Both the position numbers and the translations under genes were made by a program. Below are positions 13,351-21,677 of a DNA stretch of 64,000 bases, in pieces. Source of the DNA: Burhinus oedicnemus (Eukaryota; Chordata; Aves; Charadriiformes; Burhinidae); the NCBI GenBank assembly GCA_008921705.1, contig VFFE01007633.1, positions 244,135 through 308,134 on the forward strand, written 5' to 3'. Within the stretch, counting starts at the first letter, position 1, and each line of letters begins with the position of its first letter. The notes beneath the pieces were generated by a model. It ran no database searches. It worked only from the letters and a program-made list of their open reading frames with translations, and was not told where the DNA came from.

Positions 13351-14824
13351 ACACTGTAATTTTACAGTCAGCATGTCATCAGAGCATGCTCCTCTGGTGA
13401 TGCCAGGGAACAGGAGATGTTTCAGAGTTCATCAACTGAGACATACAGTGCCTCACCTTCCAAATGTCTCACCTTTCTGTAAGGAGACAATGTTTGTCCT
13501 AAACTTAGGCTAGTTGAATTGCAGCTAAAAAATGCCTAAAATAGACTCTGTCAATAGTTCTCTGACTTATTTCAGACAGCTCATGTTAGCAAAATTAAAA
13601 CCACAAGTGAAATTTTTCTAAGGAATTAATTTCTATGACTATTTTTGAATGAATAATGTTTATTCTGCTTTTTGTAATAAAGCTGTATCCAATGTATTCC
13701 TTTCAATGTTTTTGTATCCTTTTTAGAAATACACTTTGAAGCAATTAAGTGTGAATATTCATGATGTTATGCCACCTGCATAGTTTCAAGCTCTTAGTTG
13801 AATATGCGTGGCAATTTTTAAGAAAAAAAACCAAGAAAAACAAGGTACCGTTACACCTGACTTAAATTTGGCAACTTTGTAAAGAGAGTTTTTATTTTAA
13901 GCTCAATTTGCACAGCGATTCTTAGTGATGAGAGAGAATTCACTTAAAATGTTTAGATCACATCAAAATTGTGTTATTTGGGTTGGGTTTGGTTTGCCTG
14001 GTACAGGAATACACAAAACAGAAATGTCCACTCGTGCAGGATTCAAAGGCAGAAAAGCTACATTTGTATTAGCTAGACCTCACAGTGAAAGGTATTAGGT
14101 TACAAAGCATTTAAGTCGAAGGGCTTAGACTGCTTGTATTTCAAAGTTACAAGCTTGAATACTATGCATGAGTCAGAATGATGAGATTTAAAGGTAGCAT
14201 TCACCCACCTGTAACCACAAGTTCAAATTGTACTTCTGCAGCACAAGTAAAGCATAACTGCTTCTGAAGCTGACATATTGACAGATACAGCAACAGAAAG
14301 TTTGATATTTCCATTAAGTCTTCAATTACACTTTCAGTAATGAAAGCAATGTGTCAGCACTTTTAAATGTTCACAAAGACATGCAACATTACTGCTTTCC
14401 CTAACGCAATTGCTTCAAAAACTTTTCAAATCTTACACACCCCGCCTCACAGGAATACAAGACTCTTACCTTCAAAACAGTTTGAGCAATGTTATCTAAT
14501 AAACAACAGCAAAATAAGTATAAGTAGTAAGCCTTTTTGAGGCTATGACAGTGATGTTTTCTTCTCTCTTGCAGGTGGCAACAGCATTCCTACTTTTTTG
14601 GGGGATTAAAATTTTGTTTGAAAAACTGTGAAATCATACATACAGCTACCCCAAGTTTCTGAGATAATTACATGCAAAGTAATTGTTGATGTTGTTTCAT
14701 ATAAATTTCTGTCCCTCATTATGCCGCAACTAGAATAAGTTATGCTTACTAATATTAGGCTAGAATAAGCTAACCAGACCAACTCTTTATGATGAAGTGA
14801 AGTGAAACACAAATAAACTTAATA
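13351..14824. other. Intergenic DNA with no recognised gene
   Basis: AT-rich sequence between two CR1 fragments. No conserved coding motif, RNA gene or repeat was recognised. Confidence 0.5.
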
Positions 14825-15125
14825 GGGTTTACTTCTGGTCTCTTCTTCCAAGTAACAAGCAATAGGACAAGAGGAAACAGCCTCAAGTTGAGCCAGGAGA
14901 GGTTTAGATTGGATATTAGGAAAAATTTCTTCACCAAAAGTGTTGTCAAGCACTGGAACAGGCTGGCCAGGGAAGTGGTACAGTCACCATCCCTGGAGCT
15001 ATTTAAAAGGTGTGTAGATGTAGTGCTGAGGGACATGGTTTAGTGATAACTTGGCAGTGTTAAGTTAATGGTTGGACTTGATGATCTTCAAGGTCTTTTC
15101 TAACCAAAATTATTCTGATTCTATA
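14825..15125 (+). mobile_element. CR1 3' end fragment, plus strand
   Basis: This 5'-truncated CR1 copy runs from the segment around CTCTTCTTCCAAGTAACAAG through AGGAAAAATTTCTTCACCAA and ACTGGAACAGGCTGGCCAGG to the 3' end GGACTTGATGATCTTCAAGG and a tail resembling TTCTGATTCTAT. It has no intact frame and is the same CR1 3' region as at 26822-27228. Confidence 0.92.
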
Positions 15126-17551
15126 ACCACAGTGCATGCAGGAATCATGGATATTACTACAAAATATGAAAAAGAGAAAATTCTCCATCATGTTTTAAAA
15201 ATCTTCTAAACTCAATGGGAAACTAAAGACAAGGGGGAAAAATCACCATGTTACATTCGTAAGTTCCTGAATCCTTAAATTTAAACAAGATAATAGTTTA
15301 TAAGTATTCCATATGAATTCTTGCATTTAAATGCAATTCAGTATTTGCATAAGTATCAGCTATGTATAAAATAAAGGAAGAAGTTTGATGGAGAAGAAAC
15401 TATTACAGACACTGGACAGCAAAATCATTTCAGTTAAAGATCCAGTCCTGCAAAAAGAAACTAGCGCAAATAACTGGTGCCATTTAAAAACCTTGCTTCT
15501 TCTTTGCCCTCTATTCTAGGAAAGCATGTATTTTGTACAAACCAGGTGCAAATATTTGATTGAGGATCCTGTGCATTTTATATGTGCTGTAGACATGTAC
15601 AATGGATTTTAGCTGTTGGTTAACAGGTGATGAGGCCTGCTAATGCCACCTGAAATCTGCAAAGGTGCATATTTCCATGCTAGTAGATTTTGTAAAAATG
15701 TATGGAATGCAACAATTCTATTATTTTGCCTACATAGTAATTTTTAACAATTACATTAAAATCCAAGTAGGGCCTTGACATTTTCTCTATAAGAAAAAGT
15801 ATTTACCTTGTTTAAAAAATAAGTTCTGGCCTCTTGGTCTTAGTAGACCAAGTCTCAAAACCAGAGTACAGTTAGGTTATGTGGACACAAAAAGTAAGTG
15901 GGACTAACACTTATGGGAAAACATTACTAGTTAAGCATATTAATTTTAAAATCTGTTCCTGGTAAGTTCTGTCTAAATGTGGTTTTATCTCTCCTAATAA
16001 CAAATTTCTACTGTGTTTTCAAAATGACACTTCAAAATTTTTCCAGTTCCTAAATATTACTTTCATAGACAGATCAGTAAGTTTTTTTGAAGATGAAAAA
16101 CAGCTTGCCAGTCATTCTCATGACATTGGCATATAAATCTTATGAATAGGCTAGGGAAAAAAAATTCATGCGTTAGTCATAAACTGCATAGAAGGCCTGT
16201 CAGCAGCAAATCAAGTTGCCTGATAATTCTACATTACAAAGCATGTCTCAAAATGCGACATAGAATGAATGTGTATTACAGAGAAAAATAAGAAGGATTA
16301 ACTTTAGATAAATATAGTCAAGAATTCCTCAAAATGAATTGCTTGAAGTGGCTGGGAAGCTGACAGTATAATAGTCATGGAGGCTTTTTTGTGCCTTATC
16401 AGAGATGCCTGGCTTGGCTTAGGATGTCAGCTAGGTGCAAAGCTGTTGCTAGTAACAGAAAATAATCTGTTTGATGGAAAAGCTTAACACAAAGTAAACT
16501 GTCTTGTGAGGATAAAAGCTTAGTATTCCTACAAAAACTTAGTATTCTTAAAAGTAAGTGTAAGATCTCTACATATGGGGCTTAGCCACTTCAACTTAAT
16601 TAAAAACCAGAAATGTGTAACTACATATTAAATATTTTACAGTAACCCCTTTCTTTTAAAAATTCCCCAAAATAGAGTGGTGATTTGTTCCTTATTACTG
16701 AAAGAAAGATAGAATAAATCTGAAGGTGAAATATTTCTGCTACCAAATTTAGTAACTTTATATAGAGTCTATATAACAAAGCAGAGAGCAGATGAAGAAC
16801 TAAAAGAACCAAAATTTGAAACTTATGGAGTGTGAGTAAAAATAATTAAAAGTAAAGAGACCATAAAGAGAGCTGTGCTCTAAAGACTTCTACAATTGAA
16901 TGGGTTTTCTGTATTGTCTGTGGTGATTAGTATACGTTGCAAAATTTGTACAGTACATACAGTAGCTCCTCCATCAATGGCAGTATTTCATGAAAATGTC
17001 ATTCTGTGCAATACCAGTTTGTTAGTGTAGGTAGTTAGGGAAAACATGAATGCAAACGCAGCAGGTGTGCTAAATATTAGACATTTCTGGGTTTGTATTG
17101 ATTAATGGTTCAGTTTAACATGACCTTTAAAATCATCTTTGCTTGTGACTATAAAAAGAGTACTTGCAAGAGATCTGTGAGAAATGAAGCAACGGATTCA
17201 ACAGACTGCCATTTAATGCACCTGGGGAAGAAAAAATCACTATAACTAAAGACCCGAAATGTTTTTGAACAAGGAATTGTCTTTTAAAGTCTTACTACTT
17301 CTGAATCACTCCTAGTTTACAAGTGGGTTTGTGTTAGCACTAAATTAACAGTTTTGAAAGGAATTTCTAAGGCCCTGCTATATATCTGTCTTTTCCCCTC
17401 TTAGACTTAGATTTGAGTTTTCTTATCTGATTTTCAGCTATATAGGTACAATCCCTGCTACAACAGCTTGTCCTCAGGACCAGAGAGTGCTCTTTGGTAC
17501 TGTTTTATTTATTAGCATAGGTGAAGCCTTCTGGTTTTCATTTTAGTAACT
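15126..17551. other. Intergenic DNA with no recognised gene
   Basis: AT-rich sequence without recognisable genes, RNAs or mobile elements. Open frames on both strands are short and lack conserved motifs. Confidence 0.5.
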
Positions 17552-17739
17552 ATCTGGAACATATCACACATAAGGAGAGGCTAGGAGAACTTAAGAGCCT
17601 TAAAAGAAGTCTAAAGGGAGATCTCTCTGCTATCTGCAATCAGCTAATGGAAGAGTGTAGAGAAGACAAAACCAGACTCCTCTCACACTAGTAGGACAAG
17701 AGACAACAGACATAAGTTGGAACATGGGAAATTCTGACC
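17552..17739 (+). mobile_element. CR1 fragment, abutting a second CR1 copy
   Basis: The segment from CACATAAGGAGAGGCTAGGA to ACATAAGTTGGAACATGGGA matches the CR1 region just upstream of its 3' end. It covers the same consensus region as 17760-17945, so it is a separate, more diverged copy. It stops abruptly where the next CR1 begins. Confidence 0.75.
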
Positions 17740-18172
17740 CAAGTGCCAAAAAGATGATGAAGGGACTGGAGCATCTCTCCTATGAGGAAAAGCTGAGAGA
17801 GCTGGGACTGTTCATTCTGTAGAAAAGAAGGCTTAGAGGGGATCTCATCAGTACATGGGAGAATACAAAGAAGACAAAACCAGGCTTTTTTCAGTGGTGC
17901 CCAGTGACAGGACCAGAAGCAACAGGCACAAACTGAAACACAGGAGGTGCCATCTGAACATCAGGAAACACTTTTTCCACTGTGAGGGTGATGGAGCACT
18001 GGAACAGGTTGCCCAAAGTGGTTGTGGAATCTTCATCCTTGGAGTTACTCAAGAGCCATCTGGACATGGCCCTGGGTAACTGGCTTTAGGTGACCCTGCT
18101 TGAGCAGTAGGATTGGACCAGATGACCTCCAGAGGTCCCTTCCAACCTCAGCCATTCTGTGATTCTGTGATA
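17740..18172 (+). mobile_element. CR1 3' fragment, plus strand
   Basis: This 5'-truncated CR1 starts within the RT C-terminus (AAGATGATGAAGGGACTGGA, GCATCTCTCCTATGAGG). It passes through ACTGGAACAGGTTGCCCAAA and ends with GACCAGATGACCTCCAGAGG, TCCCTTCCAACCTCAGCCAT and the octamer-like tail TTCTGTGATTCTGTGA. It follows directly after another CR1 piece in the same orientation. Confidence 0.93.
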
Positions 18173-19533
18173 TGTCATCCACTCATCTTTCCTATGCATA
18201 GAACTACATGTCATCATGATATAAAAGAAGTTTTGTGCTGTATGTTCTTCAAACGGCAGTCTCTGTTGCATTGTTAAGTTATCAATGGTACAACTCAGGC
18301 ACACGAAGCCTATTTTTTTTCCACTTGTGTGTCTATCAGACAGGCTTTGAAGCCTTCTTTCTGATACCTTCTTGTGACTACTATGAATTGTTCTCACCCT
18401 TACATCTGGGCAGATCAGCAGAGCCACCAGTCACTACCACACTGCACTGTATAGATTCTGGAAATCAGACAGGAAGTACAGGAAGAGAAAAAGACCTCTG
18501 CCAGGCACCAGACCCTGAGTCAACAGCATCAGGTGCTGCAAACCTTGGGCTTTAGCCCAAAACAGCTGGTTAGTACTGACAGTAACAACAGTCACTGTGG
18601 GACTTCTGTGTTTAAGACACACTGCACTGTTCTCCTAAGTGAGATTCTGCAGGTTGTCCCCTTCCAGAGTACCACAAGAAAGCAACCAGGTGAAGAAGAG
18701 ACTTGCCATCACATTCTGTACCTGTGCTGTCTCCGACAGTGACTGGTCACTGTGCAAGCACATAGGAAATAGCAATCAGAACAGCAGTGAGAGTGCAGAA
18801 ATCATCAATCACCTTGTCGATCCATATCCTATGCAAGGTTGTGAGTGCTCATTTTGCTCAACTATTTTCTCCGTCAGTTTCTCAGTTTCTCAACTATTTT
18901 CTTGGCCATTTTCTCAGTAAGTGTTTCCATGGCTGCCACAGTAAGGGGACGAGAGAGACTGTCCTCATACTGTCATACTCTGTTAGCCACTTCATTTACC
19001 GTTGGTGTGTTGGCATCAGATCCTCCCCAGATCATTGTTGATAATGTGCGGGAATACATTGGTGGTGCACTCTGTGCAAATTTTCTCAGCATAGATCGTT
19101 TGCATGGCATTTCATCAGGGTCTATAATTGCTTGCCAGTCACTGTAAATTACCTCTCACACAGCCAGTTCCCTCAGGTACTTAATACCTTTTTCCATAGT
19201 GGTCCATTTGGTTGGACGGCATTAGATATCATCCTTAAAGGGATACCTGCGCTTTACAGCTGACACTAGTCGCCTCCAGAGACTGAGAATGTTTGTCTTT
19301 CTCCCAATCGCTTTATCAATGCCTCCATCTCTGGCCAGGTTTCCCATCTGCCTAGCTTCTTTACCATCCAAGTCTATGGTATCAGCCCCATTGTCCCAGC
19401 ATCGGAGCAACCAAGAGATAAGTGTCTCACCTTCATGACGACTAAAATCCTTCCTCATATTTCGCAAATCTTTCATAGAGAAGGATTTAACAACTATCTC
19501 TACTTCTGAGTCCTCCTGTGTTGACGCTACCCG

Positions 19534-19668
19534 AGAAGGACCCTCTCCTGAATCTGCTTTAGAAGGACTCCCTCCTTTATCTGTTTTAAAAGGTCTCTTT
19601 CCCTTGTCTGGTTGAGAAGGACCCTCTCCTGGATCTACTTTAGAAGGACCCTCTCCTGGATCTACTTC
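19534..19668 (-). repeat. 27-bp tandem repeats in the gag-like gene (five units)
   Basis: Units begin at about 19534, 19561, 19588, 19615 and 19642 with an exact 27-bp spacing (plus-strand theme AGAAGGACCCTCTCCTGGAT). On the minus strand each encodes nine residues of the theme V-D-P-G-E-G-P-S-K. The third and fourth units are the most diverged. The spacing keeps the frame, so unit number can change without a frameshift. Confidence 0.9.
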
Positions 19669-20179
19669 GGAGTCCGCTCCCAAGCTATCTGGCTTGAGCT
19701 GGTCCTTATCGTAAGGGACAGGGGAACGAACTGATCTCTTTTTCTGCTTCCTGGTCACTGGGGCAACTTGTAGCGGTTCTGATGGAGTTTGAGTAGCTGG
19801 AATAACTTGTGCTGGGACGGGTGGTGGTATAGCCTTTACCGCTGTTTGGGGAGTGGCTGGTGCCGGTGGAGGCGTGGCTTTGGCCGGGACCGGTGATGTC
19901 GTGGCCTTTGCTGCTACAGTTGGGGGGGCAGCTGGTGCCAGTGGTACAGATGGTACAGTTTGTACCACTACACTGAGGAGGGCAGCTGGTGCCGGTACAG
20001 ACGGCGGTGTTGTGGCCTTTTCTGCAGGCTGCGGAGTGGGTGGTGCAGGCAGGGACATGGTTTTGGCCAGGACTGGTTTGCGGTGGCGGGTTGGCTCCTG
20101 CCAGTGCAGGTGGTGACGTGGCCTCTACCGCTGCCTGCGGAATGACTTGTGCCGGTACAGGTTGGGGGGCAACTGCTTG

Positions 20180-20332
20180 CCGGTACAGATGGTACAGTCT
20201 GCACCGCTACACTGCGAGGGGCAGTTGATGCCGGTACAGACGGTAGAGTTTGCACTGCTACACTGCGAGGGGCAGCTGGTGCCGGGGCAGGCGGTACAGT
20301 CTGCACCACTACACTGCGAGGGGCAGCTGGTG
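20180..20332 (-). repeat. 51-bp tandem repeats in the gag-like gene (three full units)
   Basis: Full units lie at 20180-20230, 20231-20281 and 20282-20332, with a partial fourth from 20333. Each contains CACTACACTGCGAGGGGCAG or a close variant. On the minus strand each encodes 17 residues rich in Pro/Ala and containing an RSVAVQT-like core. A more diverged related unit lies at about 19930-19985. The 51-bp period preserves the frame. Confidence 0.92.
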
Positions 20333-20394
20333 CCGGAGCAGGCTGAGGGTTGGCTGCTGGGGTTTGAGTGGCAGCAGCACATGTGACCCTATAG

Positions 20395-20835
20395 CTAATC
20401 CTGCACCAATGTTTCATAAAAAAACCACCCCTGCAGCACATTCAGGAAAACCAACAACAAAATTATGATCTTAAGAAGGTAAAAATCCTTATCAAAACAG
20501 CCCAAAAGGTTTCCATCCCCTAGCTCTGTTGGTGTCACTTTGGCATAAGCATCAGAGGGCAAGGTAAACTTTCCCCAGGTAAAACCAAAAGTGTAATTAG
20601 TAATAGAATCTATCATGTGATGCCCAAGGTATGCAGGTAGAACCATTATCCAAGTAATCATGTTATACATCTGAATTGCAAACCACACCAAAACAGCACA
20701 TTTAAACCTTCGCATAAAAACACAAAAAATAAATAAACCATTCATCACATTCGGCAGGTTAAACAGAGTTGCATCAATTAACTTTAAGCAAAGCTCTCTA
20801 AAGGCACAATATAACATTTCATTTAAGAACGACAT
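20395..20835 (-). CDS. Leader ORF of the endogenous retrovirus: predicted multi-pass membrane protein
   Basis: A 146-codon frame begins about 90 bases after the primer binding site and ends by overlapping the start of the gag-like frame by 47 bases. I do not recognise the product. It is strongly hydrophobic, with likely membrane segments at residues 31-41 (LFIFCVF, short), 46-70 (CAVLVWF to VLPAYLG) and 119-139 (IIILLLVFLNVL), joined by a polar loop at about 78-118 with charged residues. There is no N-terminal signal sequence and no envelope hallmark such as a furin site. Its intactness within an otherwise broken provirus is notable. It could still be a chance frame in an AT-rich leader. Confidence 0.45.
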   Translation of the reverse strand: MSFLNEMLYCAFRELCLKLIDATLFNLPNVMNGLFIFCVFMRRFKCAVLVWFAIQMYNMITWIMVLPAYLGHHMIDSITNYTFGFTWGKFTLPSDAYAKVTPTELGDGNLLGCFDKDFYLLKIIILLLVFLNVLQGWFFYETLVQD

Positions 20836-20924
20836 GATGTAAGCTGTCTGTTCTAAACTCTGAGCAGGCTGGAATTCAAACTATTCAAGCAATCGATCAG
20901 AGGCCTGGTCGAGCCCTTGCTCGT

Positions 20925-20942
20925 GCCCCACGTTGGGCGCCA
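20925..20942 (-). other. Retroviral primer binding site, tRNA-Lys type
   Basis: The minus strand reads TGGCGCCCAACGTGGGGC, the 18-base site complementary to the 3' end of the lysine tRNA used by betaretrovirus/ERVK-type elements. It lies seven bases inside the end of the LTR, a little further than the usual one to three bases. Confidence 0.92.
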
Positions 20943-21077
20943 ATAAATCTGTTGAGGTTTGAGCCAGATTGGCCCAATCCGGTGGAACAACAGATGCTCT
21001 CTCTCTCTTGCTCTGCTTGGGAGGCAAGAAAGAGAGAGAAAAAAAGAGACTTAAGAGTTTAGAAGGAACTAAACTAC

Positions 21078-21083
21078 TTTAAT
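21078..21083 (-). terminator. Candidate poly(A) signal in the LTR (ATTAAA)
   Basis: Minus strand ATTAAA lies about 245 bases downstream of the LTR TATA box. It is the only close match to a poly(A) hexamer recognised between the TATA box and the inner LTR end. Confidence 0.45.
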
Positions 21084-21327
21084 GAAATATTAATAATAAA
21101 ATAATAAAAAGAGAAATAATAAAATATATACAAAACTGTATCAGGTTCCCAGGATGACAATCACATCACCAGCAGGTGCTGGGGAAGTCCCAGACTGGAT
21201 TCAGTGACAGACAGGAACTGGATTCCAGATCTGGATTCAGGATCGGGATCAAAGGCAGATGCAGAGATAGAGTCCTCCTTGGACACCGGCCATTGAAGAA
21301 AGAGAGCTGGCCCTTTGATCCCTCAGC

Positions 21328-21334
21328 TTTTATA
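21328..21334 (-). promoter_or_regulatory. LTR TATA box
   Basis: Minus strand TATAAAA, in the context AGTATAAAAGCTGAGG, lies in the central part of the LTR where a U3 promoter is expected. It would place the start of R at roughly 21300. Confidence 0.65.
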
Positions 21335-21677
21335 CTGAGCATGATGCAGATGGGATGGAATACCCTGCTGGTCAGTTTTGGGTCACCTGTCCGGTCTGCT
21401 CCTCCCCGCAGGTGTGACCCCTCTACGCTCTTCCGCTTCCAACCCTCCAACGGGGCAAGTAACAAAGTTGGCTGCCCTTGGTTGTTATAGCAATAAGTAT
21501 AAGCAAGAGCCTCTCTGCATCCCATTCCTTGGCATCAACTATAAACATGGGTCTTATCACTCTGAGAGTGAACAGTTTTCTGCACAACGTGCTGTTAATT
21601 TCAGCAGTTAGAAGAGGCCTAGCTAAAAAGTAAAGTTACTGAAAAAAATTGGTCCTGTTTTAACTCAAACTGGGACA

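Larger units (their letters stand above)
18800..20441 (-). pseudogene. Endogenous retrovirus gag-like gene, frameshifted and interrupted
   Basis: A long proline/alanine-rich N-terminal part with short tandem repeats (for example PRSVAVQT) occupies 20441 to about 20170 in one frame. The reading then continues in another frame, open from 20058 to 19222 (278 codons). That frame carries more P/A repeats, a charged repeat array (DPGEGPSK units, 19534-19668) and a globular block with motifs MKDLRNMRKDFSRHEGETL and SWLLRCWDNGA, followed by SLWRRLVSAVKRRYPF. A TAA lies at the end of this frame. Related-looking sequence continues in the same frame to about 18800 with further stops. Placement after the PBS and leader supports a gag-like identity; this is inference from layout and an avian ERV-like block, not from a database match. 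No nucleocapsid zinc knuckle was seen. Confidence 0.7.
18430..21677 (-). mobile_element. ERVK-like (Lys-tRNA-primed) endogenous retrovirus fragment
   Basis: This provirus fragment reads right to left: an LTR (20950-21677), a primer binding site for a lysine tRNA (20925-20942), a leader ORF (20395-20835) and a gag-like pseudogene (about 18800-20441). No protease, reverse transcriptase, integrase or envelope motifs and no second LTR are visible, so the copy is truncated or non-autonomous. The lower boundary is uncertain. Sequence between 18173 and 18800 is not assigned, and a CR1 3' end stops at 18172. Frameshifts and stops make it a genomic fossil. Confidence 0.8.
20950..21677 (-). mobile_element. 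LTR of the ERVK-like provirus (5' LTR in element orientation)
   Basis: The element is bounded by TG...CA. Its ends form an imperfect inverted repeat (minus-strand start TGTCCCAGTTTGAG versus plus-strand TGTTGAGGTTTGAG). On the minus strand it holds a TATA box (21328-21334) in U3 and a candidate ATTAAA poly(A) signal (21078-21083). A purine/pyrimidine-biased GAGAGA tract lies near the inner end. The length is about 728 bp. Abutment with the primer binding site makes this the upstream LTR. The outer boundary rests on the terminal repeat, since no second LTR is available for comparison. Confidence 0.8.

Noticed and set aside
19853..20468. Several plus-strand glycine-, alanine- and cysteine-rich frames
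   Set aside because: They are reverse-strand readings of the repeat arrays in the minus-strand gag-like gene.
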